Positions 34,319-43,028 of a stretch of DNA of 64,000 nt are shown in pieces. The DNA lies in NCBI GenBank assembly GCA_003020985.1, contig PXRM01000012.1, positions 39,641-103,640 of the forward strand, in the 5' to 3' direction. Each line of letters begins with the position of its first letter. The stretch's first letter is position 1. Made by a program: the position numbers and the translations under genes. The notes under the pieces were generated by a model. The model was not told where the DNA came from. It saw only the letters and a program-made list of their open reading frames with translations, and did not search any database. The stretch is from Halobacteriales archaeon QS_4_70_19. Its GTDB lineage: Archaea > Halobacteriota > Halobacteria > Halobacteriales > Haloarculaceae.

Positions 34319-35908
34319 TCAGTGGTCCCGGAGGAGGTCCGCCGCGCGCTCCGCGATGGCGACCGTCGGCGCGTTCGTGTTCCCGCCGGTGATGGTCGGC
34401 ATGATGGACGCGTCCACGACGCGCAGGCCCTCGATGCCGTGGACCCGGAGCTCGTCGTCCACCACGGCGTCGTCCCCGTCACCCATCCGGCAGGTGCCGA
34501 CGGGATGGTAGACGGTGTGGGCGGTCTCGCGGACGTGCTCGGCGATCTCCTCGTCCGTCGTGCGGTCCTCGCCGGGCCAGACCTCGTCCCCGCGGACGTC
34601 GTCGAACGGGTCGGCGCGGGCGATCTCCCGGGCCCGGCGGACCCCGTCGACCAGCGCGTTGAGGTCGGCCTGCGCGTCCAGATAGTTGGGGTCGATGGCG
34701 GGGTCGTCGAACGGGTCGGCCGACGCCAGGCGGACCTCGCCGCGGCTCTCCGGCCGGAGCTGGGTCGCGCCGATGGAGAATCCGCGCCCCTCCTCCGGGT
34801 TGTCGAAGCCGTGGCGCATGAAGTAGGTCGGCCCGAAGTGGTACTGCAGGTCCGGCGCCGCGAGGTCGTCGTCCGTGCGGACGAAGCCGCCCGCCTCCCC
34901 CACGTTGGAGGTGAGCCGACCACGGTTCGCGCCGAAGTAGAGCAGCAGGTCGAGCACGCCGCCCGCGTCGTCGAGGGTGGAGTGCCAGCCGCTCTCGGCC
35001 TCGTGGACGACGAACGCGAAGAGGTGGTCCTGGAGGTGCTTTCCGACGGGGAGGTCCCGCTCGACCGCGATATCGTGCTCGCGGAGGTGGTCGCCGGGGC
35101 CGATGCCCGAGAGCATGAGCAGTTTCGGCGAGTCCACCGCGCCCGCCGAGACGAGCACCTCCTCGCTCGCGTCCGCGACCGCGCGGTCGCCCTCGTGCGC
35201 GAACTCGACCCCCGTCGCGCGGCCGTCCTCCAGCACGACCTGCGTCGCGTGCGCGCCCGTTCGCGCCGTGAGGTTCGGGCGGTCGAGGACCGGCTTCAGG
35301 TAGCCGTCGGCCGTGCTGTGGCGCCGTCCCTGCTTCTGGGTGAGGTGGTAGAGCCCGACGCCCTGCTGGCCGGCCCCGTTGAAATCGTCGCTGCGCTCGT
35401 GGCCCACCGCCTCGGCCGCGTCGACGAAGGTCCCGGAGAGGGCCCGAGGCGACCGCGGTTCGCTGACCGCCAGCGGCCCGCCCGTCCCGTGGTACTCCTT
35501 GGGCCCGGGGCGGAAGTCCTCCGCACGCTCGAAGTACGGCAGCATCTCGTCGTACGCCCAGCCGTCGTTCCCCCGGCGCGCCCACTCGTCGTAGTCCTCC
35601 GGGTGGCCGCGGATGTAGATCATCGCGTTGACGCTGGAGCAACCGCCCAGCGTCTTCCCCCGGGGCCAGTATAGCTCCCGGTCCTGCATCTCCGCCTGGG
35701 GCTCCGTGTGGTAGTTCCAGTCGGCCTCGCTCTCGAACAGCTCCGGGAAGGCCGCCGGGATGGCGATCTCGCGCTGCTCGTCCGGTTCGCCCGCCTCCAG
35801 CAGGAGCACCGTCGTCTGGTCGTCGGCCGTGAGGCGGTTCGCGAGCACACAGCCCGCCGAACCCGCGCCCACGATGACGTAATCGTACGTCGCCGTCCTT
35901 GGTGGCAT
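34319..35908 (-). CDS. GMC-family FAD oxidoreductase
   Basis: 529 residues. FAD fold YDYVIVGAGSAGCVLANRLT at the N-terminus, GMC signature GKTLGGCSSVNAMIYIRGHP, second signature LVSAGAVDSPKLLMLSGIGP, and the C-terminal catalytic region YHPVGTCRMG with GGNTNAPTVAIAERAADLL. It oxidises an alcohol (choline, glucose or similar); the substrate cannot be told. No signal peptide, so cytoplasmic as encoded. No subunit-3 or cytochrome gene adjoins; an orphan subunit-3-like gene lies at 16880. Confidence 0.92.
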   Translation of the reverse strand: MPPRTATYDYVIVGAGSAGCVLANRLTADDQTTVLLLEAGEPDEQREIAIPAAFPELFESEADWNYHTEPQAEMQDRELYWPRGKTLGGCSSVNAMIYIRGHPEDYDEWARRGNDGWAYDEMLPYFERAEDFRPGPKEYHGTGGPLAVSEPRSPRALSGTFVDAAEAVGHERSDDFNGAGQQGVGLYHLTQKQGRRHSTADGYLKPVLDRPNLTARTGAHATQVVLEDGRATGVEFAHEGDRAVADASEEVLVSAGAVDSPKLLMLSGIGPGDHLREHDIAVERDLPVGKHLQDHLFAFVVHEAESGWHSTLDDAGGVLDLLLYFGANRGRLTSNVGEAGGFVRTDDDLAAPDLQYHFGPTYFMRHGFDNPEEGRGFSIGATQLRPESRGEVRLASADPFDDPAIDPNYLDAQADLNALVDGVRRAREIARADPFDDVRGDEVWPGEDRTTDEEIAEHVRETAHTVYHPVGTCRMGDGDDAVVDDELRVHGIEGLRVVDASIMPTITGGNTNAPTVAIAERAADLLRDH

Positions 35909-36258
35909 GGGTCAACACCTCACGGACGACACATAGTCCTTCGCCACCTCCGGCCGGGGAACCACCGGACGGCGCCCGGGTACCCGGGCGGAGCCCGGGG
36001 ATGAGCAGGGACGTTATTTCTGTCCGTGGGCAGGAATATCCCACTAATATGACGGTTTTGGATAATACTGCTCGTATTATCAACTTCTGTTCGATTCTAT
36101 CCCATAATCCTCTCCAGTCACACGGAGGGTAAACTGACACCGGGGGCGGCCAGCAGCGAGGCGATACCTCTCCAGGTGAGCCGAGGACGGTCCGGACGTC
36201 TTATACAGCCCGCTGTGGCCGGGAGCAGACCGATACGCCAGTACCGGGACGTACGCCT
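35909..36258. other. AT-rich promoter region before the MmgE/PrpD fusion gene
   Basis: 350 bases with no gene. 36000-36130 is clearly AT-rich compared with the surroundings and contains AATATCCCACTAATATGACG and an inverted repeat at 36062-36080. CTTATACAG at 36201-36209 is a likely TATA element, though it is farther than usual from the ATG at 36259. Confidence 0.5.
36062..36080. repeat. AT-rich inverted repeat
   Basis: ATAATAC and GTATTAT pair perfectly around TGCTC. The position, between divergent genes, suggests a regulator site; a chance palindrome in an AT-rich tract is the alternative. Confidence 0.45.
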
Positions 36259-38430
36259 ATGAGCGGGTTCGACAGACGGTCGGTACTGCAGGGGCTCGGT
36301 GGGCTGGGATCGCTGGCGCTGCTCGGCAAGCACGCCGTCGAGGAGGCCGACGCCGCGTCGACCGCGACTGCCGTGTCGGAGGAGGCACGCAGCGTCGAGG
36401 CGGGGCTGGAACTGTTCGCGACGAAGTGGGCCGCCGGGGGGCCCGTCATCACGGCGACCCGGTTCGGCCGCTTCCTCGTGAACCAGACGTACAACCTGCA
36501 CGTGGTGCAACCGGAGACCGACGACGACGCCGACGGGCAGGCCGACCCCTCGCGGTCGTACACGATGACGCTCGCCACGGGGGGCGCGGAGGTGACGCCG
36601 GGGACGGACCCGACCGCCCACGCCGAGCTGGCCATGGACGAGGCCGACTGGGAGGCGACGCTGTACGGGGACTTCACCGGGCTCGCGCCCATCCTCGGCG
36701 GCCGCACGTACCCCAACAAGGACGACGCCAACACGCTCGTCGGGCTGGTCCTCGTGATGTACGTCCTCGCGCACGTCCCGCACCCCGACGAGGACCCGCG
36801 ATTCACGGCCGAGACGCTCGAGGGGTTCTTCCAGCGCGGCGGCGTCCCCGAGTGCGAGGGCGAGCCGTCGTCGTTCGCCACGGTCGAGCGTGCGCAGGGG
36901 GACCCAGCGGGCGAGGTGCGCGAGCGCGCCTTCGGCACGAACGACGCCCCCGACCTGACCCGGGAGTTCGCAGAGTGGGTCGAGGCGCTCTCGTACGACC
37001 AGCTCGGCGACGAGCAGGTCGCGCTCGCGAAGGAGCAGTTGAAGAACCTGCTCGGCTGCATGGTCGCCGGCGGCGCGACCGCGCCGGGCCGGACGTTCTG
37101 TGAATCGACTGTCGGTTTCAGCGACGGCGACGCGACGGTCGTCGGGTTCGGCGACGCCTCCCCGCACGAGGCGGCGATGGCGAACAGCTACCTCTGCCAG
37201 GTGCTCGAGTGGGAGGACTTCACCAACCTCGCGCACTCGGGGGCGGCCATCATCCCCGCCGCGCTGGCCGCGGCGGAGGCAGCCAGCGACGGGGGCCAGC
37301 CCGTCACTGGCGAGGAACTGCTCACGGCCATCGTCGCCGGGAACGAGGTGCTCGCCCGGACCAGCCAGTTCATGACCGACCTGACGAACACCGGGCAGGC
37401 GCTCCCGCTGCACCAGGTGCAGACGCCGCTCGTCGCCGGCAAACTCCTCGAGCTGGGCGCCGGCGAGTTGCAGGACGCGGTCGGCATCGCCGCCACCCAG
37501 CCCCAGCTCACCTCCATCCCCGCGTGGACGGCGGAGGGGAAGGGGATGGTGACGGCGGACCCGACGGGCGCGGGCGTCCGCGCGGCCCTGCTCGCGCGCG
37601 ACGGCCTCTCCGGACGACGCGACCTGCTGGAGAGCCCACTCGGCTACTGCTACCGGGTCTCGGACGTCCGCAGTCCGCGCGACATGTGGGCCGCCGTCGA
37701 CGATCTCGCGACCGAGGGGTCCCCCGTGGACGAGTGGGGCTTCCGCCGCGAGCAGTACTTCAACAAGCGCTACCCCTGCGACGGCTTCACCACGACCGCC
37801 GTGCAGGCGATGCTGAACGTGCGCGAGCAGCTCCGCGAGGCGGGTGTCGACCCCACGGACCCGTCGAACGTCGAGTCCATCCGGGTCCACATGAACCTCC
37901 CCATGGCCTCGACGGCGACGATGTTCAACGAGGCCGACGACGCCGTCCTCGACCGCGTCCTCGACGAGGACCAACCGGACTGGACCTACATCGCCCTCCT
38001 CTTCGGCGGGCGCTATCCGCTCGCCGCGGCGCTGCTCCACGGCGAACTCACCGACCGCCAGTACGAGCGCTCCGCCATCGCCGACCCCCGCGTCCGGGAG
38101 CTCTGGCCGCGTTTCGACGAGGCACCCGACCTCGGCGTCGGCGTTCTGGGCGCGCAGGTCAGCGTCACCACCAGCGACGGCGGCCCCTTCCGCTCGGCCG
38201 TCGGCATCGACGACACGGCGGTCGGGGGCGGCGCCACCTACGAGTCCTACGTCCAGTGCATCCGCCGGGACGTCAACGGCCGCGGCCGGGACGATATCGA
38301 GACGTACACCGCGGACAGCAAGTTCCGCCAGACCGCGCGACGGCTCCCGGAGGGGAAGCGCGAGGCCGTCCTGAACCGCATCGACCGACTGGAGGGTCGC
38401 CCCGTCACGTCGCTGCTGGCCCTGCTCTGA
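36259..38430 (+). CDS. MmgE/PrpD-family protein fused to Tat-like signal and SCP2-like domain
   Basis: 723 residues. The N-terminus FDRRSVLQGLGGLGSLALLG resembles a twin-arginine signal. Residues about 40-205 look like an SCP2 sterol-carrier domain (YTMTLATGGAEVTPGTDPTA, then AHAELAMDEADWEATLYGDF). From about 230 the protein is an MmgE/PrpD domain, the 2-methylcitrate/cis-aconitate-type dehydratase family: EQLKNLLGCMVAGGATAPGR, HEAAMANSYLCQVLEWEDF, HSGAAIIPAALAAAEAAS and ACNYC-less region KRYPCDGFTTTAVQAML. The stand-alone family is about 450 residues. The fusion suggests a lipid-like or hydrophobic acid substrate, outside the cytoplasm if the signal works. Confidence 0.75.
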   Translation: MSGFDRRSVLQGLGGLGSLALLGKHAVEEADAASTATAVSEEARSVEAGLELFATKWAAGGPVITATRFGRFLVNQTYNLHVVQPETDDDADGQADPSRSYTMTLATGGAEVTPGTDPTAHAELAMDEADWEATLYGDFTGLAPILGGRTYPNKDDANTLVGLVLVMYVLAHVPHPDEDPRFTAETLEGFFQRGGVPECEGEPSSFATVERAQGDPAGEVRERAFGTNDAPDLTREFAEWVEALSYDQLGDEQVALAKEQLKNLLGCMVAGGATAPGRTFCESTVGFSDGDATVVGFGDASPHEAAMANSYLCQVLEWEDFTNLAHSGAAIIPAALAAAEAASDGGQPVTGEELLTAIVAGNEVLARTSQFMTDLTNTGQALPLHQVQTPLVAGKLLELGAGELQDAVGIAATQPQLTSIPAWTAEGKGMVTADPTGAGVRAALLARDGLSGRRDLLESPLGYCYRVSDVRSPRDMWAAVDDLATEGSPVDEWGFRREQYFNKRYPCDGFTTTAVQAMLNVREQLREAGVDPTDPSNVESIRVHMNLPMASTATMFNEADDAVLDRVLDEDQPDWTYIALLFGGRYPLAAALLHGELTDRQYERSAIADPRVRELWPRFDEAPDLGVGVLGAQVSVTTSDGGPFRSAVGIDDTAVGGGATYESYVQCIRRDVNGRGRDDIETYTADSKFRQTARRLPEGKREAVLNRIDRLEGRPVTSLLALL

Positions 38431-38520
38431 CCGCTCGGGGCCGTATCGGTCCTCCCCGGACTTGAACGACCACACGGCTACGGCAGAACAGCGAAACATG
38501 CACGCCAGGGACTAGCGTAC

Positions 38521-38775
38521 ATGGGGGACGGATTCGCCCGTGCGTGCTGTGACCAGCTCTACCGCAAGCGGCCGGAGACGTGTCACGAGTGCGGGCACGA
38601 GTCGGTAGCGTCCCTCACGTTCAGCGAGTACCGGGCGCGGCGGCGCACGGGCGAGACCCCCTGGAGCGAGGCGTCCGCCGACGGAGCAGGCTACAGCGGG
38701 GTCCTCGTGGCCCTGGCGCTCCTGACGGTGGTGCTCGGTCTGGTGGCGGTCGGTGTCGGCGTGACCGTGCTCTAA
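38521..38775 (+). CDS. small zinc-ribbon membrane protein
   Basis: 84 residues. Cysteines at 9, 10, 21 and 24 (ARACCDQLYRKRPETCHECG) suggest a zinc ribbon, followed by a hydrophilic stretch and one membrane helix at about 58-82 (SGVLVALALLTVVLGLVAVG). Zinc-ribbon-plus-helix proteins are frequent in haloarchaea but mostly uncharacterised. Confidence 0.65.
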   Translation: MGDGFARACCDQLYRKRPETCHECGHESVASLTFSEYRARRRTGETPWSEASADGAGYSGVLVALALLTVVLGLVAVGVGVTVL

Positions 38776-38820
38776 TGCTGCCCCGGGGCCTGTTACAGGG
38801 CGATCGCTCCCGGGTGGCTA

Positions 38821-38991
38821 TCACACCGCCAGTTTGCTCCTGATACCGACCGCCAGCGCCGTGCTCCCCACCAGCGCGGCCACGACGCTCGCGGCCCAGG
38901 CTGGCCCCCACCGAGCGGCCAGAGCCGTCCCCCAGAGGCCCGCCAGGAGCACGAGCCCGCCGGCGACGATCAGCTGGACGAACTGCTCCAT
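38821..38991 (-). CDS. 56-residue membrane protein
   Basis: MEQFVQLIVAGGLVLLAGLW, then AASVVAALVGSTALAVGIRS: two hydrophobic helices joined by a short loop (GTALAARWGPAW). Codon use matches the neighbours. It lies 40 bases downstream of the lipase-maturation-factor homologue on the same strand and may be its co-transcribed partner. Function unknown. Confidence 0.6.
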   Translation of the reverse strand: MEQFVQLIVAGGLVLLAGLWGTALAARWGPAWAASVVAALVGSTALAVGIRSKLAV

Positions 38992-39031
38992 ACCGACTCG
39001 TCCGTACGCCGGGACAAGGAAGCTATCGCCG

Positions 39032-40522
39032 TCACCGCCGGAGGCTGGCCCCGTACCGGCGGCTCCCGAGGTCGTCCGCCGAGACGGGCTGGACGTAGCT
39101 GCCCACGCGCTCCCGTTCCCACCAGCGGCCGGTCTCCGCACGCTCCGCGGGCGTCGTGTAGCGGTAGCGATAGCGCACGGCACGGACGTGCTCGGGGGGT
39201 CCCTCGGGGAACGGGTCGTGGGCCAGCAGCGACCGGACCCCCTCGTCGCCCGCCAGGAACTTGCGGAGGAGTCGCGGGAACCAGGGGCTCCGGCGGGGCG
39301 TCGGTGCCATCGCCGCGAACCACAGCTGCCAGTCCAGCCGGAGGTGGTAGGGGGCGACCTGCGGGGGTCGCCGGTCGGGGTCCGTCGGCTTGCCGGGGAA
39401 CTCGTAGGTGCGCCACTCCGTCGTCGGGCCGGGGTCCGGGTCCGACGTCCCCTGGACGACGATCTCGTAGCGGTCACGCGTGATGGAGCCGAAGGCGCCG
39501 TAGGTGTTGACGAGGTGGAGCGGGTCGTAGGAGGTGTTCATTACCTGCGTCTCCGAGACCGTGTTCAGGGCGGGGCGGACACTGAGCGCGAGGACGAGCA
39601 GGGTGACCAGGACGACCAGAACCACGAACGGCAGGGGTGCGGTGGTCGTGGTCGGCGCCGCGACCGGAAGGACCGACCCGAGGACTCCGTCTGAGAACGT
39701 GCTGAACGCGAGGACGATGGTGAGCGCGTTGAGCCAGGAGAAGTTCCCCGTCAGCACGAGCCAGCCCTGGAAGGCGATGGTCGCGACGCCCGCGAGCGCG
39801 GCGAACGGCTGCGGCGCGAAGTAGAGGAACGGAACGGCCAGTTCGACGACGTGGTTGCCCAGCGTCTCGACGCGGTGGAACCGGTCGGGCAGGTGGTGGG
39901 CGTACCACGACAGCGGGTTGGGGATCGGCTGGGTCTCGTAGTGGTAGTCCATGCAGGTGAGGTCGCGCCAGCAGTCGTCGCCGCGGAGCTTGATGAGGCC
40001 CGCGCCGACCATGTTGCGAAAGAGGACCCACCGGAGCAACCAGACGACCGCGCCGGGGGCCGCGGTGCCGGGGTCGCCGAGGAAGACGGCGAGGAAGCCG
40101 ACCTCCAGCAGCATCGACTCCCAGCCGTAGCCGTAGAAGACGCCGCCGGCGTTGACGAACGACTGGTAGAGCGCCCACAGCAGGAACCAGAGGAGCATCG
40201 AGGCCGGAAGCGCGAACGGCGCTGGGACGAGGGCGGGCGCGCCGAGGAGCGCCAGCATCGAGAGGCCGACCCCGCCCCACGCCGCCGCCGCGATGGCGCG
40301 GTCGCTCGGGAGGAGGTAGAAGAGACTCGGGCGCTCGCGGAAGGACGCACGGTCGACGTACGACGCCAGCGGCCGGAGGCCGTCCTCGCCGGCGAGCGGA
40401 CGGAACTGCCGCGCGGCGACCAGGAAGGCGAGCAGGTAGAGCAGCGCCAGCCCACGACGGACGAGGAAGCGAGCGATCTCGTAACTCCCGCCGGCCGGGA
40501 GCCCCAGCTCCGACAGCACCAT
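39032..40522 (-). CDS. lipase maturation factor family membrane protein
   Basis: 496 residues. The first ~330 hold about nine helices, with ALYQSFVNAGGVFYGYGWES, LRWVLFRNMVGAGLIKLRGD, CWRDLTCMDYHYETQPIPNP and LSWYAHHLPDRFHRVETLGN. These are the defining blocks of LMF proteins, which assist lipase folding in vertebrates. The C-terminal part (LVNTYGAFGSITRDRYEIVV, APYHLRLDWQLWFAAM) is the extracytoplasmic LMF domain. The role in archaea is unknown; folding or modification of exported proteins is plausible. Confidence 0.88.
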   Translation of the reverse strand: MVLSELGLPAGGSYEIARFLVRRGLALLYLLAFLVAARQFRPLAGEDGLRPLASYVDRASFRERPSLFYLLPSDRAIAAAAWGGVGLSMLALLGAPALVPAPFALPASMLLWFLLWALYQSFVNAGGVFYGYGWESMLLEVGFLAVFLGDPGTAAPGAVVWLLRWVLFRNMVGAGLIKLRGDDCWRDLTCMDYHYETQPIPNPLSWYAHHLPDRFHRVETLGNHVVELAVPFLYFAPQPFAALAGVATIAFQGWLVLTGNFSWLNALTIVLAFSTFSDGVLGSVLPVAAPTTTTAPLPFVVLVVLVTLLVLALSVRPALNTVSETQVMNTSYDPLHLVNTYGAFGSITRDRYEIVVQGTSDPDPGPTTEWRTYEFPGKPTDPDRRPPQVAPYHLRLDWQLWFAAMAPTPRRSPWFPRLLRKFLAGDEGVRSLLAHDPFPEGPPEHVRAVRYRYRYTTPAERAETGRWWERERVGSYVQPVSADDLGSRRYGASLRR

Positions 40523-40629
40523 GCCCGGGCCTCACTGGCCCGACGTGAAAGGCGTTGCCGGAGTGGCGCGTCGGCGGCTGTGCGTCTCGTATGCGACAGG
40601 TGCGTCGCGACGCCGACCGGCCAGATTTT

Positions 40630-40651
40630 GTATAGCGACATACGGTTTACG
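40630..40651 (-). repeat. 22-base dispersed element, copy 1
   Basis: On the minus strand it starts CGTAAACCGTAT and ends CGCTATAC, differing at one position from copy 2 at 44117. It lies about 107 bases upstream of the lipase-maturation-factor gene. Confidence 0.6.
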
Positions 40652-40719
40652 AGTTCGAACCCGGACAGCCGCCTGTTCGAGGAACTGTCACAGAAGTGAG
40701 AATATGGCCGCTCGCTCCC

Positions 40720-41457
40720 CTACCGGAACCGCTCCTCGAGCGAGACCGTCACGATGGACTTGAGGATCTCGGCGCCGCCCTGGATGGGGTCGAGCTTGGT
40801 CTCACCGGCCCGTTCGGCGTACGTGATGGGCTCCTCCCGGACCTCGTACCCCCGCATCAATGGACGGACGATCAGTTCCGCCGACAGGCCCGTGTTCTCC
40901 GTCCACTCGATCTTCTCGATGACCTCGCGCCGGTAGGCGCGCATCCCCGTCGTCGTGTCGTGGACGCGCTCACCCATCAGCACGGACGCGATGGCGGCGA
41001 AGGCGGCGTTCCCGAGGCGGTTGAACGCCGGCATCGCGTCGGCCCCGTAGTAGAGCCGGTCGCCCGAGACGACGTCGTACCCCTCGTTGACGAGGTCGAG
41101 GAACGCCGGCAGGGCGTCCATGGGGTAGGTGTCGTCGCAGTCCGTCGTCACCACGACGGGACGAGAGGCCGTCAGCAGTGCCTCACGCACGGCCACGCCG
41201 TACCCCTGTGGCTCCTGCTCGACGACCGTGGCACCGTGCTCACGGGCGATATCGGGCGTCCTGTCGTCCGAGCCGTCGATGCAGACGACCTCCGTACGGC
41301 CGTCGGTCACGCGCTCGATGTCCGAGAGGACGGTCCCGATGGCGGCCTCCTCGTTGTACGTCCCCATCACGATGCTGAGGTCGTCGAAGGTGAACGGCTC
41401 GTCCGCGGCCGCTACGTCTCGGGCAGCCTCCCCGGACTCGCCCTGCTGCTGGCTCAT
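40720..41457 (-). CDS. GT2 family glycosyltransferase, DPM1-like
   Basis: 245 residues. LSIVMGTYNEEAAIGTVLSD, then VVCIDGSDDRTPDIAREHG and TTDCDDTYPMDALPAFLDLV give the GT-A fold with its DXD-type metal motif. SGDRLYYGADAMPAFNRLGN and TTTGMRAYRREVIEKIEWTE are typical of dolichyl-phosphate sugar synthases. It likely charges dolichyl phosphate with a sugar for N-glycosylation. A TATA-like CCTAAA lies about 30 bases before ATG 41457; a GTG at 41481 is an alternative start. Confidence 0.87.
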   Translation of the reverse strand: MSQQQGESGEAARDVAAADEPFTFDDLSIVMGTYNEEAAIGTVLSDIERVTDGRTEVVCIDGSDDRTPDIAREHGATVVEQEPQGYGVAVREALLTASRPVVVTTDCDDTYPMDALPAFLDLVNEGYDVVSGDRLYYGADAMPAFNRLGNAAFAAIASVLMGERVHDTTTGMRAYRREVIEKIEWTENTGLSAELIVRPLMRGYEVREEPITYAERAGETKLDPIQGGAEILKSIVTVSLEERFR

Positions 41458-41609
41458 ACCGTCGGGTTCGCGAGGGCGCACTTGAGAGTTTAGGTTCGCC
41501 GAAAGCAGACAGGGTGGCGGATTCCCACGTCACGGCCGAGGTTACGGCCGTACCAGCGCTGTAGCTATCGAATCCCAGGTATTACCACCGAAAGTGGGCG
41601 GTACGTCCG

Positions 41610-41792
41610 TTATCGGAGGTCGGCGACGCCGGGGACGATCTCCTCCCGGTGGCGGTCCGCCGCCGCGCCGGTCGCCTCGGGCGGGCGCTCGAACCCGTCT
41701 CGCTGGGTCGGGCCGCCGTCGGCGCGGGTCGTGAGGATCGTCGGGTCGGTCGTGGGCGGGACCATCGGAGCCATCTCGTCGGAGTCGTGCAT
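41610..41792 (-). CDS. 60-residue hypothetical protein
   Basis: MHDSDEMAPMVPPTTDPTIL, then GFERPPEATGAAADRHREEI and VPGVADLR. Nearly every third codon position is G or C, unlike the flanking AT-richer DNA, which supports a real gene. It is acidic, Pro-rich and probably disordered. No family recognised. Confidence 0.5.
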   Translation of the reverse strand: MHDSDEMAPMVPPTTDPTILTTRADGGPTQRDGFERPPEATGAAADRHREEIVPGVADLR

Positions 41793-41924
41793 GTGTATCT
41801 GTGGTGTAGGGGGAACGTTCGCGCGTCGATGCCGCTGCAGCCTGGGGGAGAGAATCAGTTGCGTACGGGTACAGCGAGCATCAGTCTTCACGTCGGACAA
41901 GGGGGCGGAATGTCATAAACGTTC

Positions 41925-42398
41925 ATGTTCGAACAGCGGTTGCCGCGGTCGGCGGTCGCTGCCCTTACCACTGTCCGAGTCCGTTCTCCGGGCGTGGCGA
42001 CCGGACTGACGCTCGCGTTCGATCTGGCGGCGCTCCGGGGACTCTCGGACCCAGCAGCCGCACTGGCGGATGGCCGGGGCTGGAGCGAACAGGTGGGAAT
42101 CGTCTCCGACCAGCCGCCGTACGTTCTCACGAAGTTCACCCGTGAGCACGGCCTGCGCAACGACTTCCCGCCCGAACCCGCGCCAGCCGCCGAGACGCTC
42201 GACCACATGCACACGCACCACGACACTGAGCGGTACGTGTACGTGGTCCCCGACGACGCGACGGTCACAGCGGGGGGCTGGGAGCCGCTCCCGCTGCCGG
42301 AGGCTGCCGAGCGAGCTGGGTGGGAGCTGGGAGAGCCGGCCGACGGCGAGTCCGGGACCGACCAGTCGCCCGGCGAGGAGGAGCCGGACTGGCCGTGA
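41925..42398 (+). CDS. haloarchaeal protein (DUF7124-like)
   Basis: 157 residues. LTLAFDLAALRGLSDPAAAL, ADGRGWSEQVGIVSDQPPYV and LTKFTREHGLRNDF match a small haloarchaeal family I recall as DUF7124. The tail is acidic and has AGWELGE-type repeats. The first ~25 residues (RLPRSAVAALTTVRVRSPGV) look atypical and the true start may be internal. Function unknown. The gene stop abuts one arm of the inverted repeat at 42398. Confidence 0.7.
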   Translation: MFEQRLPRSAVAALTTVRVRSPGVATGLTLAFDLAALRGLSDPAAALADGRGWSEQVGIVSDQPPYVLTKFTREHGLRNDFPPEPAPAAETLDHMHTHHDTERYVYVVPDDATVTAGGWEPLPLPEAAERAGWELGEPADGESGTDQSPGEEEPDWP

Positions 42399-42454
42399 GT
42401 TATCGTCCATCTTGGGCACCGTCCCCGATTTACGATCCACATTGGACGATAACT
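42398..42454. repeat. 12-base inverted repeat, 33-base spacer
   Basis: AGTTATCGTCCA at 42398-42409 and TGGACGATAACT at 42443-42454 are perfect reverse complements. The motif AGTTATCGTC recurs at 42488-42511. All copies lie just upstream of the DUF5805-like/integrase pair. Confidence 0.75.
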
Positions 42455-42487
42455 AGCCTCCAGCGACTCGAGACGTGCACCCAGGTA

Positions 42488-42511
42488 CGATGATAACTGC
42501 CCTTATCGTCG
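42488..42511. promoter_or_regulatory. second pair of (A)GTTATCGTC-type half-sites
   Basis: CGATGATAA and TTATCGTCG face each other across CTGCCC, with one mismatch. They end 44 bases before the ATG at 42555 and repeat the half-site of 42398-42454. Candidate operator or recombinase arm site. Confidence 0.5.
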
Positions 42512-42554
42512 TGTCTGACGCAGATTGAAGTACGGCCGGTCCGAGCGAGGTGAC

Positions 42555-43028
42555 ATGAGCACCGAGGGGGTTGACACCGAGCGGGTCTCGGTGAGTACCT
42601 ACGTCCCGGCGTACCAGCGAGCCACCTGGGCGGACGAGGCCGAATCGATGGGCGTGAGCCGCAGCGAGTACGTCCGCCTGATGGTACAGGCGGGACGACG
42701 GAGTTTCGACATCGACGGAACTGCCACCAGCAGTGATTCCGAAAGCGAGAGCGAGGCGGGGGACGGATCCCCCCGCCGGAACGGAGTTACCGAAGGCAAC
42801 CCCGAGGACGGCGGTGATACGGAGTCGAACCCCGGGGGTGACGCCCTCCGAGAGCGTGTCCTCGACCTCCTCGGTTCGGACGCGCATCTCGACTGGGACG
42901 AGCTGGTCGCCGGACTGACCGACGACATCGAGGAGCGTCTGGACGAGACGCTGGAGGCGCTCCAGGTGGACGGCCGGGTTCGGTACTCGGGTCGCCACGG
43001 CGGGTACACGGTGGTCGACGATGAGTGA
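42555..43028 (+). CDS. DUF5805-like small protein coupled to integrase
   Basis: 157 residues. The N-terminal ~45 (RVSVSTYVPAYQRATWADEA, then GVSRSEYVRLMVQAG) resemble a ribbon-helix-helix DNA-binding unit. A Ser/Glu-rich linker follows, and the last ~65 residues (HLDWDELVAGLTDDIEERLD, then ALQVDGRVRYSGRHGGY) look like a winged helix. I associate this layout with haloarchaeal DUF5805, regularly found before tyrosine recombinases. Its last 8 bases overlap the integrase start (ATGAGTGA). It probably regulates or assists recombination through the TTATCGTC sites upstream. Confidence 0.7.
   Translation: MSTEGVDTERVSVSTYVPAYQRATWADEAESMGVSRSEYVRLMVQAGRRSFDIDGTATSSDSESESEAGDGSPRRNGVTEGNPEDGGDTESNPGGDALRERVLDLLGSDAHLDWDELVAGLTDDIEERLDETLEALQVDGRVRYSGRHGGYTVVDDE

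Noticed and set aside
36118..38499. 793-codon minus-strand frame opposite the MmgE/PrpD fusion
   Set aside because: Antisense shadow; no motifs, while the plus strand carries recognised domains.
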